DNA of 5,177 nt from Lachnospiraceae bacterium (lineage in GTDB: Bacteria > Bacillota > Clostridia > Lachnospirales > Lachnospiraceae), in assembly GCA_003520205.1 (NCBI GenBank), contig DOVG01000248.1:1-5177 (forward strand), in the 5' to 3' direction. The notes beneath the pieces were generated by a model, which was not told the origin of the DNA, did not search any database, and saw nothing but the letters and a program-made list of their open reading frames with translations. Shown one piece after another: positions 1 through 5,177 of the stretch (position 1 is the stretch's first letter; each line of letters starts with the position of its first letter). The translations under genes and the position numbers were made by a program.

Positions 1-34
1 TTTATTTAACAATTATAGATTATACCTATTCTGT

Positions 35-74
35 AAAAAAAACAAGAGGGAGTCATATAAGAATTGACTCCCTC
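35..74 (-). terminator. Intrinsic terminator of the rplJL operon
   Basis: On the minus strand a perfect 10-bp stem (GAGGGAGTCA pairing with TGACTCCCTC, arms at 65-74 and 46-55) encloses a 9-nt loop. It is followed by TTG and an uninterrupted run of eight T at 42-35. It begins 25 bases after the rplL stop codon. The stem, loop and U-run fit a Rho-independent terminator, so rplJ-rplL is probably a closed unit and whatever lies downstream (often rpoB in bacteria) needs its own promoter or readthrough. The remaining 34 bases to the window edge hold no gene. Confidence 0.95.
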
Positions 75-99
75 ACTAATGTCTTATGTTAAAACCAAA

Positions 100-468
100 T
101 TACTTAAGAGTAACCTTAGCTCCAACTTCCTCAAGCTTAGCCTTGATTGACTCAGCCTCACCCTTTGATGCAGCTTCCTTAAGTACCTTTGGAGCGCCCT
201 CAACAGCTTCCTTAGCTTCCTTAAGTCCAAGACCAGTTACCTCACGAACTACCTTGATAACCTTGATCTTCTCAGCGCCTACTTCTGTAAGCTCTACATC
301 AAACTCATCCTTCTCAGCTGCTGCTGCACCTGCGTCTCCACCTGCTGCTGCAACTACAACGCCTGCTGCTGCTGATACTCCATACTTCTCTTCTACTGCT
401 TTTACAAGCTCATTAAGCTCGAGCACTGAAAGCCCGTCTATGGCTGTTACGATCTCTTCAACTGTCAT
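100..468 (-). CDS. rplL: Large ribosomal subunit protein bL12 (L7/L12)
   Basis: This 122-residue protein is the multicopy stalk protein of the 50S subunit. Its dimers sit on L10, and its C-terminal domains recruit and stimulate the translational GTPases (EF-Tu, EF-G, IF2, RF3). The family layout is complete. Residues 1-32 form the helical dimerisation domain that binds L10, about 33-51 are the Ala/Gly-rich flexible hinge, and 52-122 are the globular C-terminal domain starting EKDEFDVEL. The conserved factor-binding segment KIKVIKVVREVTGLGLKEAK is at 67-86, followed by VEGAPKVLKE. Length is typical. The ATG start is supported by GGAGG at 482-478, nine bases upstream, and by the family N-terminus. 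It follows rplJ after 44 AT-rich bases with no terminator, so the two are co-transcribed. The gene ends in TAA 25 bases before a strong terminator. No abnormal residues were noticed. Confidence 0.99.
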   Translation of the reverse strand: MTVEEIVTAIDGLSVLELNELVKAVEEKYGVSAAAGVVVAAAGGDAGAAAAEKDEFDVELTEVGAEKIKVIKVVREVTGLGLKEAKEAVEGAPKVLKEAASKGEAESIKAKLEEVGAKVTLK

Positions 469-512
469 TTTAAATATCCTCCATTATAATTTTTCTAATT
501 CATTTTTATTAT

Positions 513-1007
513 TTAAGCTTCTGCGCTTTTCTGTTCAGCAACCTGATTGATAACACGAGCAAAGTTCGTGATAGGTGACTGAATACTTCCAAGGAACTTT
601 GAAAGAAGTTCGTCCTTTGAAGGGATTGTTGCGATAGTGCTGATACCAGCTGCATCATAATATGTTCCCTCTACGACACCACTCTTAAGTTCAAGTTTGC
701 TTGCTGTTTTAGCAAAATTAGCTATTATTCTTGCAGGTGCTGTTGCATCATCCTTTGAGATAGCAACTGCTGTAGGTCCTTCAAGATCCTTAGAAAGATC
801 AGCAAACTCTGTTCCTTCGATTGCAAGATTAACCATTGTATTCTTGTAAACCTTGTAGATGACACCAGCTTCTCTGGTTGCTCTACGAAGATTAGTATCC
901 TGCTCTACTGTAAGACCAAGATAATCTACAAGTACAACTGATTTAGCACCATCAAGGTAATCCTTGATTTCCTGTACTATAGGTTTCTTCTCTTCAACCT
1001 TTGCCAC
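513..1007 (-). CDS. rplJ: Large ribosomal subunit protein uL10
   Basis: This 164-residue protein is L10, which binds 23S rRNA at the stalk base next to L11 and carries the L7/L12 dimers on its C-terminal helix. It is also the usual autoregulator of its operon. The N-terminal domain is recognisable from VQEIKDYL and SVVLVDYLGLTVEQ (about 11-36), with the conserved basic YKVYKNTMVNLA segment at 51-62 and EGPTAVAISKDD at 76-87. The acidic, helical tail from about 132 to 160 (KDELLSKFLG, ITNFARVINQVAEQ) is the expected L12 attachment arm. The start codon is GTG, not ATG. It is chosen because AAGGAGGT lies at 1025-1018 and the next residues, AKVEEKKPIVQEI, match the family start. Upstream lies an L10 leader with an intrinsic terminator, and rplL follows 44 bases downstream. 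No upstream rplK or rplA is present in the window; the preceding gene is an unrelated small ORF. Confidence 0.98.
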   Translation of the reverse strand: MAKVEEKKPIVQEIKDYLDGAKSVVLVDYLGLTVEQDTNLRRATREAGVIYKVYKNTMVNLAIEGTEFADLSKDLEGPTAVAISKDDATAPARIIANFAKTASKLELKSGVVEGTYYDAAGISTIATIPSKDELLSKFLGSIQSPITNFARVINQVAEQKSAEA

Positions 1008-1017
1008 TTTAGTACGT

Positions 1018-1025
1018 ACCTCCTT
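1018..1025 (-). promoter_or_regulatory. Ribosome binding site fixing the GTG start of rplJ
   Basis: AAGGAGGT on the minus strand is close to a full anti-16S match and ends 10 bases before the GTG at 1007. It supports the non-ATG start. It lies downstream of the attenuator U-run, so it is transcribed only when the leader terminator is bypassed. Confidence 0.85.
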
Positions 1026-1048
1026 TTATTATTTAACGGCCGCACATA

Positions 1049-1088
1049 TAATAAAGAAATCTCTGTCCACGCACAGGTAGACAGAGAT
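1049..1088 (-). terminator. Leader terminator (attenuator) upstream of rplJ
   Basis: On the minus strand ATCTCTGTC (1088-1080) pairs perfectly with GACAGAGAT (1067-1059). Three more inner pairs (one G-U) give a stem of about 12 bp with a six-base loop. A broken U-rich run TTTCTTTATTATAT follows directly. The hairpin lies between the L10-leader motifs and the rplJ ribosome binding site, where a transcription attenuator is expected. Autoregulation of rplJL by L10-L12 through attenuation has been described in Bacillus subtilis. That the same control acts here is inferred from the arrangement. The interrupted U-run suggests partial rather than complete termination. Confidence 0.8.
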
Positions 1089-1173
1089 ATAAGTTCGAAA
1101 ATATCGACTTTCCTCGGCAGGTAACTTATAAAGTGTTACGTCTTTCGACACCTGCTGTCTACGGCAGCTCATC
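1089..1173 (-). promoter_or_regulatory. Ribosomal protein L10 leader (autoregulatory 5' UTR element)
   Basis: This untranslated segment between the rplJ promoter and the attenuator carries the two sequence blocks I know from L10 leaders: CTGCCGTAGACAGCAGGT (1167-1150) and ACCTGCCGAGGAAAG (1122-1108). GCAGGT (1155-1150) pairs with ACCTGC (1122-1117) and closes a junction. The junction holds a small GTC-GAAA-GAC tetraloop hairpin (1149-1140) and a second hairpin around 1139-1121. The GA-rich strand CCGAGGA opposite CCGTAGACA is where the L10-binding kink-turn would lie. A further bulged stem, AAGTCGA/TCG-A-ACTT, occupies 1110-1091 just before the terminator. In this family the L10 complex with L7/L12 dimers binds the RNA to repress the operon. 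Family identity is a recognition from memory; the pairings are read directly from the sequence. Confidence 0.88.
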
Positions 1174-1180
1174 GAGCGCT

Positions 1181-1210
1181 AGAATAACATATTGGATTAG
1201 CATATGTCAA
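1181..1210 (-). promoter_or_regulatory. Sigma-A type promoter of the rplJL operon
   Basis: A perfect -35 box TTGACA (1210-1205) is followed after 18 bases by TATTCT (1186-1181), which is preceded by TGT and so resembles an extended -10. Transcription should begin near 1174-1172, placing the L10-leader core almost at the transcript 5' end and giving a leader of about 165 nt. The -35 box starts only six bases after the stop codon of the upstream 77-residue ORF. The start site is inferred from spacing only. Confidence 0.85.
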
Positions 1211-1216
1211 GCACTT

Positions 1217-1450
1217 TTAGTATGTTCTTTTAAAATTTTTTACATCTTCTTTGAAATGTTCCAGAAGTTCCTCATATCCGGAAGCATCCTTTAGCGATGC
1301 AGCGTTTTTCTTTTCTGCGATTTTCTTCTCAAGAAGATTTATATTTTCTACTGCATTATCTTTATAATTATTACTCAGATCAACACGGATCTGGTTAATG
1401 ATTGCCTCCAGTTCTTTATCCTTCTTTGGAGCAAAAGAAAATAATGACAT
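1217..1450 (-). CDS. Small charged helical protein of unknown function (77 aa)
   Basis: I do not recognise this 77-residue protein. It begins MSLFSFAPKK and is then rich in Lys, Glu, Asp and Asn, with heptad-like hydrophobic spacing. Probable helices are at about 11-29 (DKELEAIINQIRVDLSNN), 30-49 (KDNAVENINLLEKKIAEKK) and 57-75 (SGYEELLEHFKEDVKNFKR), which suggests a small helical bundle or coiled coil. There is no signal peptide, membrane segment, Cys/His metal site or DNA-binding motif, so a soluble cytoplasmic protein is likely. It is accepted as real because GGGAGGGG lies just upstream of the ATG (1462-1455), it fills the gap neatly, and no larger ORF competes. It lies 53 bases downstream of the lipoprotein gene with no convincing terminator between them, so co-transcription is possible. 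The rplJ promoter starts six bases after its stop codon. A scaffold or adaptor role would be guesswork. Confidence 0.78.
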   Translation of the reverse strand: MSLFSFAPKKDKELEAIINQIRVDLSNNYKDNAVENINLLEKKIAEKKNAASLKDASGYEELLEHFKEDVKNFKRTY

Positions 1451-1503
1451 AACACCCCTCCCTTATTTGTTGCAATCTAAAAAACTTATCTCCGGTATAG
1501 TTT

Positions 1504-3774
1504 TTAGTTACTATTCATATAATCAGTCGTCTCTTCCTGAATCAGATTAATTGTATCATCCAGCTGCAGTTCCCCACTAAAGTATTTGTCAGAAATATCT
1601 GTAACTATATCCAGCATATGTTTATCTGTAGTTCTACGTATCCCCGAATTACTTATCAGATATTCAAACTGTTCTGTCTCCTCTCTGGTCAAAGGTCTTA
1701 GTTTTATATCCTTGTTATCCCACATAACCCCGCCTTCTAATGGAATAACTGAATTTCCATAAGCATCTATTATCTTATCCTTTGTACATTTATCCTTTAT
1801 ATATTCCTCATATACATCTCTTCTGGTCGGAATCCCTCTCAAGGTCTGAAGATTCTCTCCCTGATACTGTTCTGATAGAAAACTCCTTATAAATCCCCAT
1901 GCTGCGTCTTTGTTCTCACAATCAGCTGATACAGCATAGCTCTCAGGAAAGCTTACCGAAACCACATATCTGCTATCTGATGGAAATCCTTTGAAGCATA
2001 GTTCCCCACAGATATCATTATAAATCTGAAGCATATCAGGAGTTATATCTCCATAGTATAATCCTACCTTATCGCCACTAAATGAATCAGGTTCAGAATC
2101 GGCAACCGATGCATTTTCTTTGATTCCTATACTGATAGACTGCAGCAGTTTTTCAAAGCTATCTGAATCAAAATGTGCTTCACCATTATCCCAGTCAACA
2201 TATTCAGGCATTGTATTTTCCAGTATCTGTCTTAATGCAGTATTCTTACTTCCGGTATATAACAGTCTTGTTGATTTATCCAATGAATCAGTATAGTCTT
2301 TTAGTTCGTCACAAGTCCAGCCGTTATCACCTAGCTTATCTTTTTTTCCGATAAGGCTGCTCATTTTGAAAGAAGGGGATATGAAATATAATCCACCTCC
2401 CTGCATCATTGCATCTTTAGCTACAGGCACCAGTTCATCCATACTCAGATCAGGATCACTATATATCATTTCCGACAAATCCATAAGCATGTTATTCTTG
2501 ACCATGATTTCAATCGGTGTATCATCTATCGCATCTGAAAAGCCATATATATCAGGAACTGTTACATCATCATGCTCGATAAGCTTAATCATATATTCAT
2601 TTTGAGAATTATTATATTCTGCTATATGCTGTTTCAACTCATAGCTTTCATTTTCAGACTTAATGGTAAGAACCTCTCTGGCTGTTTCCCTGGAAGAGTC
2701 ACTTCTTTTGTAACATACAAGTGTATTTGTGTCACCGCTTCGGGAAATCATATACATCCTGTCACTATCTCTAAGCAGTACATTTCCAACCTTATCTATA
2801 TCTATTTCTGACTTATTAAAATCTGCTATTTTAACATCTGCTACATTTTCATTATAACCATATATACCATCTGAAGTCTGGTAATAAAAATCAAAAGTGC
2901 CATCTCCTGTTATTAATCTGTCTATATATTCTGAATCAATAGGATATGACGCTATTATATCTCCTTTCTCCTTATCGAGTATTTTTACAAATAGTGTCTC
3001 CTTATTATCTCTATCTTTAACTGCTACAGCTACATTTCCTTTTCCGGTAATACATGATGCCTCTATAAAATGTTCCATTTTTGCATCAGCTATAACCTTA
3101 AGACTTTTACTATATATCTTTACTGCATTGTCATAAACTGCTACAAAATCGCCATCTGCATCTACAAACAGTGAATCAAGCCATGAATCTCCCGACACAT
3201 CCGTTATAGACGATATATCTTTTTTGTCCGTAAGACTTCCATCTCTAAGCGAATATATCTTAGTCATATTTCTTTCATCAGAAATCCATTTGGTCTTAGT
3301 AACAAATATATTTGAATTACCGTCAACAAGCATTCTATCCACATACGTCTTATTACCAGACTCTATCTCTGCCAGGAGCTGCGCCTCTCCTCCATCAGCA
3401 TCAGCTTTGTAGAATCTTACAACATTTTTTTCTTCTGTCGCATCTCCTGAAGTACCTGATATATCCGAAGTCACAGTTTCATTTGTATAAAAGAACAGTT
3501 CATCCTTAATTAGTACAACATCAATTATCCATCCTTTTACATTATTCAGATGAAAGGATTCATCTTTGTTAAATACTGTACTAAGATTCATAAAAGAATT
3601 ATCAGCCGTATCGCCCCCGGTACTTATTCTTTCATCTGACACACTACCCTCAGTCACAAACTCCTTATTTTCTTTCGCTTTGTTACCACAAGCTGTTATA
3701 CTCATAATAAGACCAGCTATAAGAACAATACATATGATGTTTTTATATACTCTGATGCCGTTAATAGTCCTCAA
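1504..3774 (-). CDS. Lipoprotein with probable beta-propeller and solute-binding-protein halves
   Basis: This is a 756-residue predicted surface lipoprotein. Residues 1-29 form a lipoprotein signal: basic start (R2, R8, K11), hydrophobic core IICIVLIAGLIMSI, then lipobox I-T-A-C with Cys29 as lipidated residue, followed by a charged Asn/Glu/Ser/Gly linker to about 65. From about 70 to 365 short beta-strand units repeat (DELFFYTNET, NSNIFVTKTK, GDFVAVYDNAVKIYSK, GNVAVAVKD, DGIYGYNEN, NVLLRDSDRMYMIS), which reads as a beta-propeller. From about 370 to 756 it resembles family 1 extracellular solute-binding proteins: ESYELKQHIAEYNNSQNEY opens the domain, and SYAVSADCENKDAAWGFIRSFLSEQYQ (612-638) and GIPTRRDVYEEY (647-658) are typical late motifs. 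Such proteins deliver sugars or peptides to ABC transporters, but no permease or ATPase gene is adjacent, so a sensory or orphan binding role is possible. The start is TTG, backed by GGAGGA seven bases upstream. The solute is unknown. Domain calls rest on pattern reading. Confidence 0.85.
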   Translation of the reverse strand: MRTINGIRVYKNIICIVLIAGLIMSITACGNKAKENKEFVTEGSVSDERISTGGDTADNSFMNLSTVFNKDESFHLNNVKGWIIDVVLIKDELFFYTNETVTSDISGTSGDATEEKNVVRFYKADADGGEAQLLAEIESGNKTYVDRMLVDGNSNIFVTKTKWISDERNMTKIYSLRDGSLTDKKDISSITDVSGDSWLDSLFVDADGDFVAVYDNAVKIYSKSLKVIADAKMEHFIEASCITGKGNVAVAVKDRDNKETLFVKILDKEKGDIIASYPIDSEYIDRLITGDGTFDFYYQTSDGIYGYNENVADVKIADFNKSEIDIDKVGNVLLRDSDRMYMISRSGDTNTLVCYKRSDSSRETAREVLTIKSENESYELKQHIAEYNNSQNEYMIKLIEHDDVTVPDIYGFSDAIDDTPIEIMVKNNMLMDLSEMIYSDPDLSMDELVPVAKDAMMQGGGLYFISPSFKMSSLIGKKDKLGDNGWTCDELKDYTDSLDKSTRLLYTGSKNTALRQILENTMPEYVDWDNGEAHFDSDSFEKLLQSISIGIKENASVADSEPDSFSGDKVGLYYGDITPDMLQIYNDICGELCFKGFPSDSRYVVSVSFPESYAVSADCENKDAAWGFIRSFLSEQYQGENLQTLRGIPTRRDVYEEYIKDKCTKDKIIDAYGNSVIPLEGGVMWDNKDIKLRPLTREETEQFEYLISNSGIRRTTDKHMLDIVTDISDKYFSGELQLDDTINLIQEETTDYMNSN

Positions 3775-3781
3775 GTCTTAT

Positions 3782-3787
3782 TCCTCC
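3782..3787 (-). promoter_or_regulatory. Ribosome binding site fixing the TTG start of the lipoprotein gene
   Basis: GGAGGA on the minus strand ends seven bases before TTG at 3774-3772. The first in-frame ATG within the ORF is Met24, inside the hydrophobic core of the signal peptide; starting there would remove the basic n-region and most of the export signal. TTG is therefore the likely true start. The site begins only 14 bases downstream of the preceding hairpin. Confidence 0.85.
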
Positions 3788-3795
3788 AGGTATTG

Positions 3796-3831
3796 AAAAT
3801 AACCCTACGAGCTAACAATAACCCGCAGGGT
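3796..3831 (-). terminator. Hairpin after the DUF1846 gene, probable terminator or attenuator
   Basis: On the minus strand 3831-3802 folds into a 13-bp stem with a four-base loop. The outer pairs ACCCUGCG and CGUAGGGU match completely if one G-U pair is allowed, and further G-U and A-U pairs run to the UUGU loop. UAUUUUC follows, a short U-run that makes a moderate intrinsic terminator. It starts 23 bases after the DUF1846 stop codon and ends only 27 bases before the TTG start of the lipoprotein gene. The distance leaves almost no room for a downstream promoter. Either it partly terminates a shared transcript, or it is a regulatory or RNA-stabilising hairpin between co-transcribed genes. No U-run follows on the plus strand, so it would act in one direction only. 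Confidence 0.65.
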
Positions 3832-3854
3832 AAAAATTCAAAAATATAATTCTT

Positions 3855-5177
3855 TTATGTATGGAAAAGTTTCTTTGTCTGATAGCGTGGCTCACACGTC
3901 AGATTAACGCCTAATTTCTTGAATACTCCTACGTCTACCTGTGACAGTATAACTGATGAATGAACTTCCAGACCTGCAAGTTTCGGAAGCTGGGCATATG
4001 CCGCCTTAGCCTCTGCATTATTTATTGCCTCTATGGAAAGTGCAATCAGTATTTCATCTATATGTAGAAGAGGATTATGATTTCCTAAAAATTTAACCTT
4101 AAGCTCCATAATAGGCTCTATAACCTGAGGCGATATAAGTTTTGCACTATCATCTATACCTGCAAGAAGCTTTAATGCATTCAGTATAAGCGCCGAAGAA
4201 GCTCCAAGAAGTGTGGATGTCTTACCTGTTATTATACTTCCATCAGGCATCTCCATTGCAGCCGCAGGATTACCTGTCTCTTCTGCACGGATATTTGCTG
4301 CTGCTACAACAGGTCTGTCAGCTACAGATATACCTGCTTTCTTCATAAGAAGCTCTATCTTCTGAATAGCACTATCTCCTGAATCCCCTTTACGCCTGTC
4401 ACAAAGTGCCTGATAATAACGTCTAATAATTTCCTGATTAGAAGCTCTTCTTGTTACTTCATCATCAATAATACAGTGACCTGCCATATTAACTCCCATA
4501 TCTGTTGGTGATTTATATGGACTCTCACCCTGTATCTTCTCAAACATAGCTTTAAGAACAGGAAATACCTCTACATCTCTGTTGTAGTTAACTACAGTCT
4601 CACCATAGGCTTCAAGGTGGAATGGATCAATCATATTTACATCATTCAGATCGGCTGTCGCTGCTTCATACGCAAGATTAACCGGATGATTAAGCGGGAT
4701 ATTCCATATAGGAAATGTCTCGAATTTAGCATATCCGGCCTTTATACCTCTCTTCTGTTCATGATAAAGCTGTGAAAGGCATGTAGCCATCTTTCCACTT
4801 CCAGGTCCTGGCGCTGTAACTACTACAAGCGGACGAGTAGTTTCTATATAATCATTTCTTCCATATCCTTCGTCACTTACTATCATAGGAATATCAGAAG
4901 GATATCCGGCTATAGGATAATGTCTGTATACTTTAAGTCCCAGAGCCTTAAGCTTCTTCTCATATGCCACTGCAGAAGGCTGTTCCTTAAACTGTGTTAA
5001 TACAACTGATCCTACATAAAGACCATTATTTGTAAATGCATCTATAAGACGAAGAACATCCATATCATAGGTTATACCAATATCTCCTCTGACCTTGTTC
5101 TTCTCAATATCTCCAGCTTTAATAGCTATAACTATTTCAGCATCATCACGAAGCTGCTTAAGCATGGTAATCTTTGA
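3855..5177 (-). CDS. DUF1846 family protein, 5' end outside the window
   Basis: The visible 440 residues match the DUF1846 family, widespread conserved cytoplasmic proteins of Firmicutes and Actinobacteria without an established biochemical function as far as I know. The reading frame stays open to the window edge: residues S-K-I-T precede the Met codon at 5165, and that Met is internal, because family members have roughly 55-60 further N-terminal residues and total about 500. Visible landmarks, numbered from that Met, are EIVIAIKAGDIEKNKVRGDIGITYD (10-34), the glycine-rich APGPGSGKMATCLSQLYHE (118-136), which resembles a phosphate-binding loop but lacks Ser/Thr after Lys, NVNMIDPFHLEAYGE-like text at 174-189, and IITGKTSTLLGASSALILNALKLL (311-334). 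The product ends FHT with TAA. No signal peptide or membrane segment is seen in the visible part. A nucleotide or nucleotide-sugar substrate is conceivable from the loop but not demonstrated. A hairpin follows 23 bases after the stop. Confidence 0.93.
   Translation of the reverse strand, partial: SKITMLKQLRDDAEIVIAIKAGDIEKNKVRGDIGITYDMDVLRLIDAFTNNGLYVGSVVLTQFKEQPSAVAYEKKLKALGLKVYRHYPIAGYPSDIPMIVSDEGYGRNDYIETTRPLVVVTAPGPGSGKMATCLSQLYHEQKRGIKAGYAKFETFPIWNIPLNHPVNLAYEAATADLNDVNMIDPFHLEAYGETVVNYNRDVEVFPVLKAMFEKIQGESPYKSPTDMGVNMAGHCIIDDEVTRRASNQEIIRRYYQALCDRRKGDSGDSAIQKIELLMKKAGISVADRPVVAAANIRAEETGNPAAAMEMPDGSIITGKTSTLLGASSALILNALKLLAGIDDSAKLISPQVIEPIMELKVKFLGNHNPLLHIDEILIALSIEAINNAEAKAAYAQLPKLAGLEVHSSVILSQVDVGVFKKLGVNLTCEPRYQTKKLFHT

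Noticed and set aside
19..45. Possible promoter after the rplL terminator: TATAAT at 24-19 on the minus strand
   Set aside because: The -10 is perfect, but the only -35 candidate (TTGTTT) is poor, with a 15-base spacer inside the terminator U-run. No gene start is visible before the window edge.
86..550. 154-residue plus-strand ORF opposite rplL and the end of rplJ
   Set aside because: Its Ser/Ala/Thr-rich sequence is the mirror of rplL codon usage, it has no family resemblance, and rplL on the other strand is certain.
1478..1503. Possible terminator after the lipoprotein gene (AAACT...AGTTTTTT, minus strand)
   Set aside because: The stem is only five mostly A-U pairs plus two beyond a bulge. 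This is too weak for an intrinsic terminator despite the T-run.
2366..3796. Several plus-strand ORFs of 62-79 residues opposite the lipoprotein gene
   Set aside because: They are short and low in complexity, and lie wholly or almost wholly antisense to a well-supported 756-residue gene. None shows a protein family signature.
3845..3850. TATAAT on the plus strand in the gap after the DUF1846 gene
   Set aside because: There is no matching -35 box and no plus-strand gene to drive; the gap is simply AT-rich.
5163..5165. Met codon at 5165 as the start of the DUF1846 gene
   Set aside because: The frame is open to the window edge with family-like residues before it, there is no ribosome binding site, and the family has about 55-60 more N-terminal residues.
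1..5177. Mobile elements, CRISPR arrays, tRNA or rRNA genes, phage or defence genes
   Set aside because: I saw no transposase or recombinase, no spaced direct repeats, no tRNA-like cloverleaf and no toxin or nuclease motifs in any supported gene.

Overview
The window is AT-rich. Every gene I can support lies on the minus strand, so transcription runs from high to low coordinates. Strong GGAGG-type ribosome binding sites, use of GTG and TTG starts, a lipoprotein with a Gram-positive style signal, and an L10 leader with an attached intrinsic terminator all point to a Firmicute. The protein sequences look most like Clostridia of the Lachnospiraceae type. Genus cannot be decided from this window.

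Layout in transcription order: (1) 5177-3855, a DUF1846-family protein whose first ~55-60 residues lie outside the window. (2) 3831-3802, a 13-bp hairpin with a short U-run, a probable terminator or attenuator. (3) 3774-1504, a 756-residue lipoprotein with a probable beta-propeller half and a C-terminal half like ABC-transporter solute-binding proteins. It starts at TTG and has no transporter genes beside it. (4) 1450-1217, an unrecognised charged, helical protein of 77 residues. (5) 1210-1181, a strong promoter, then a ~165-nt leader with the conserved ribosomal protein L10 leader motifs and an intrinsic terminator. (6) 1007-513 rplJ (L10) and 468-100 rplL (L7/L12). (7) 74-35, a textbook terminator closing the rplJL operon.

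The ribosomal part forms a self-contained regulatory unit. L10 with its L7/L12 dimers builds the ribosomal stalk, and the leader carries what is needed for feedback by attenuation. The L10-leader segment GUAGACAG is perfectly complementary to the 5' arm and loop of the terminator. Free leader could therefore form an antiterminator, and L10-L12 bound to the leader would release the terminator.

I see no mobile element, CRISPR array, tRNA, rRNA or clear new multi-gene system. The most open items are the propeller/solute-binding lipoprotein with its unusual upstream hairpin, the 77-residue protein, and the detailed attenuator architecture.
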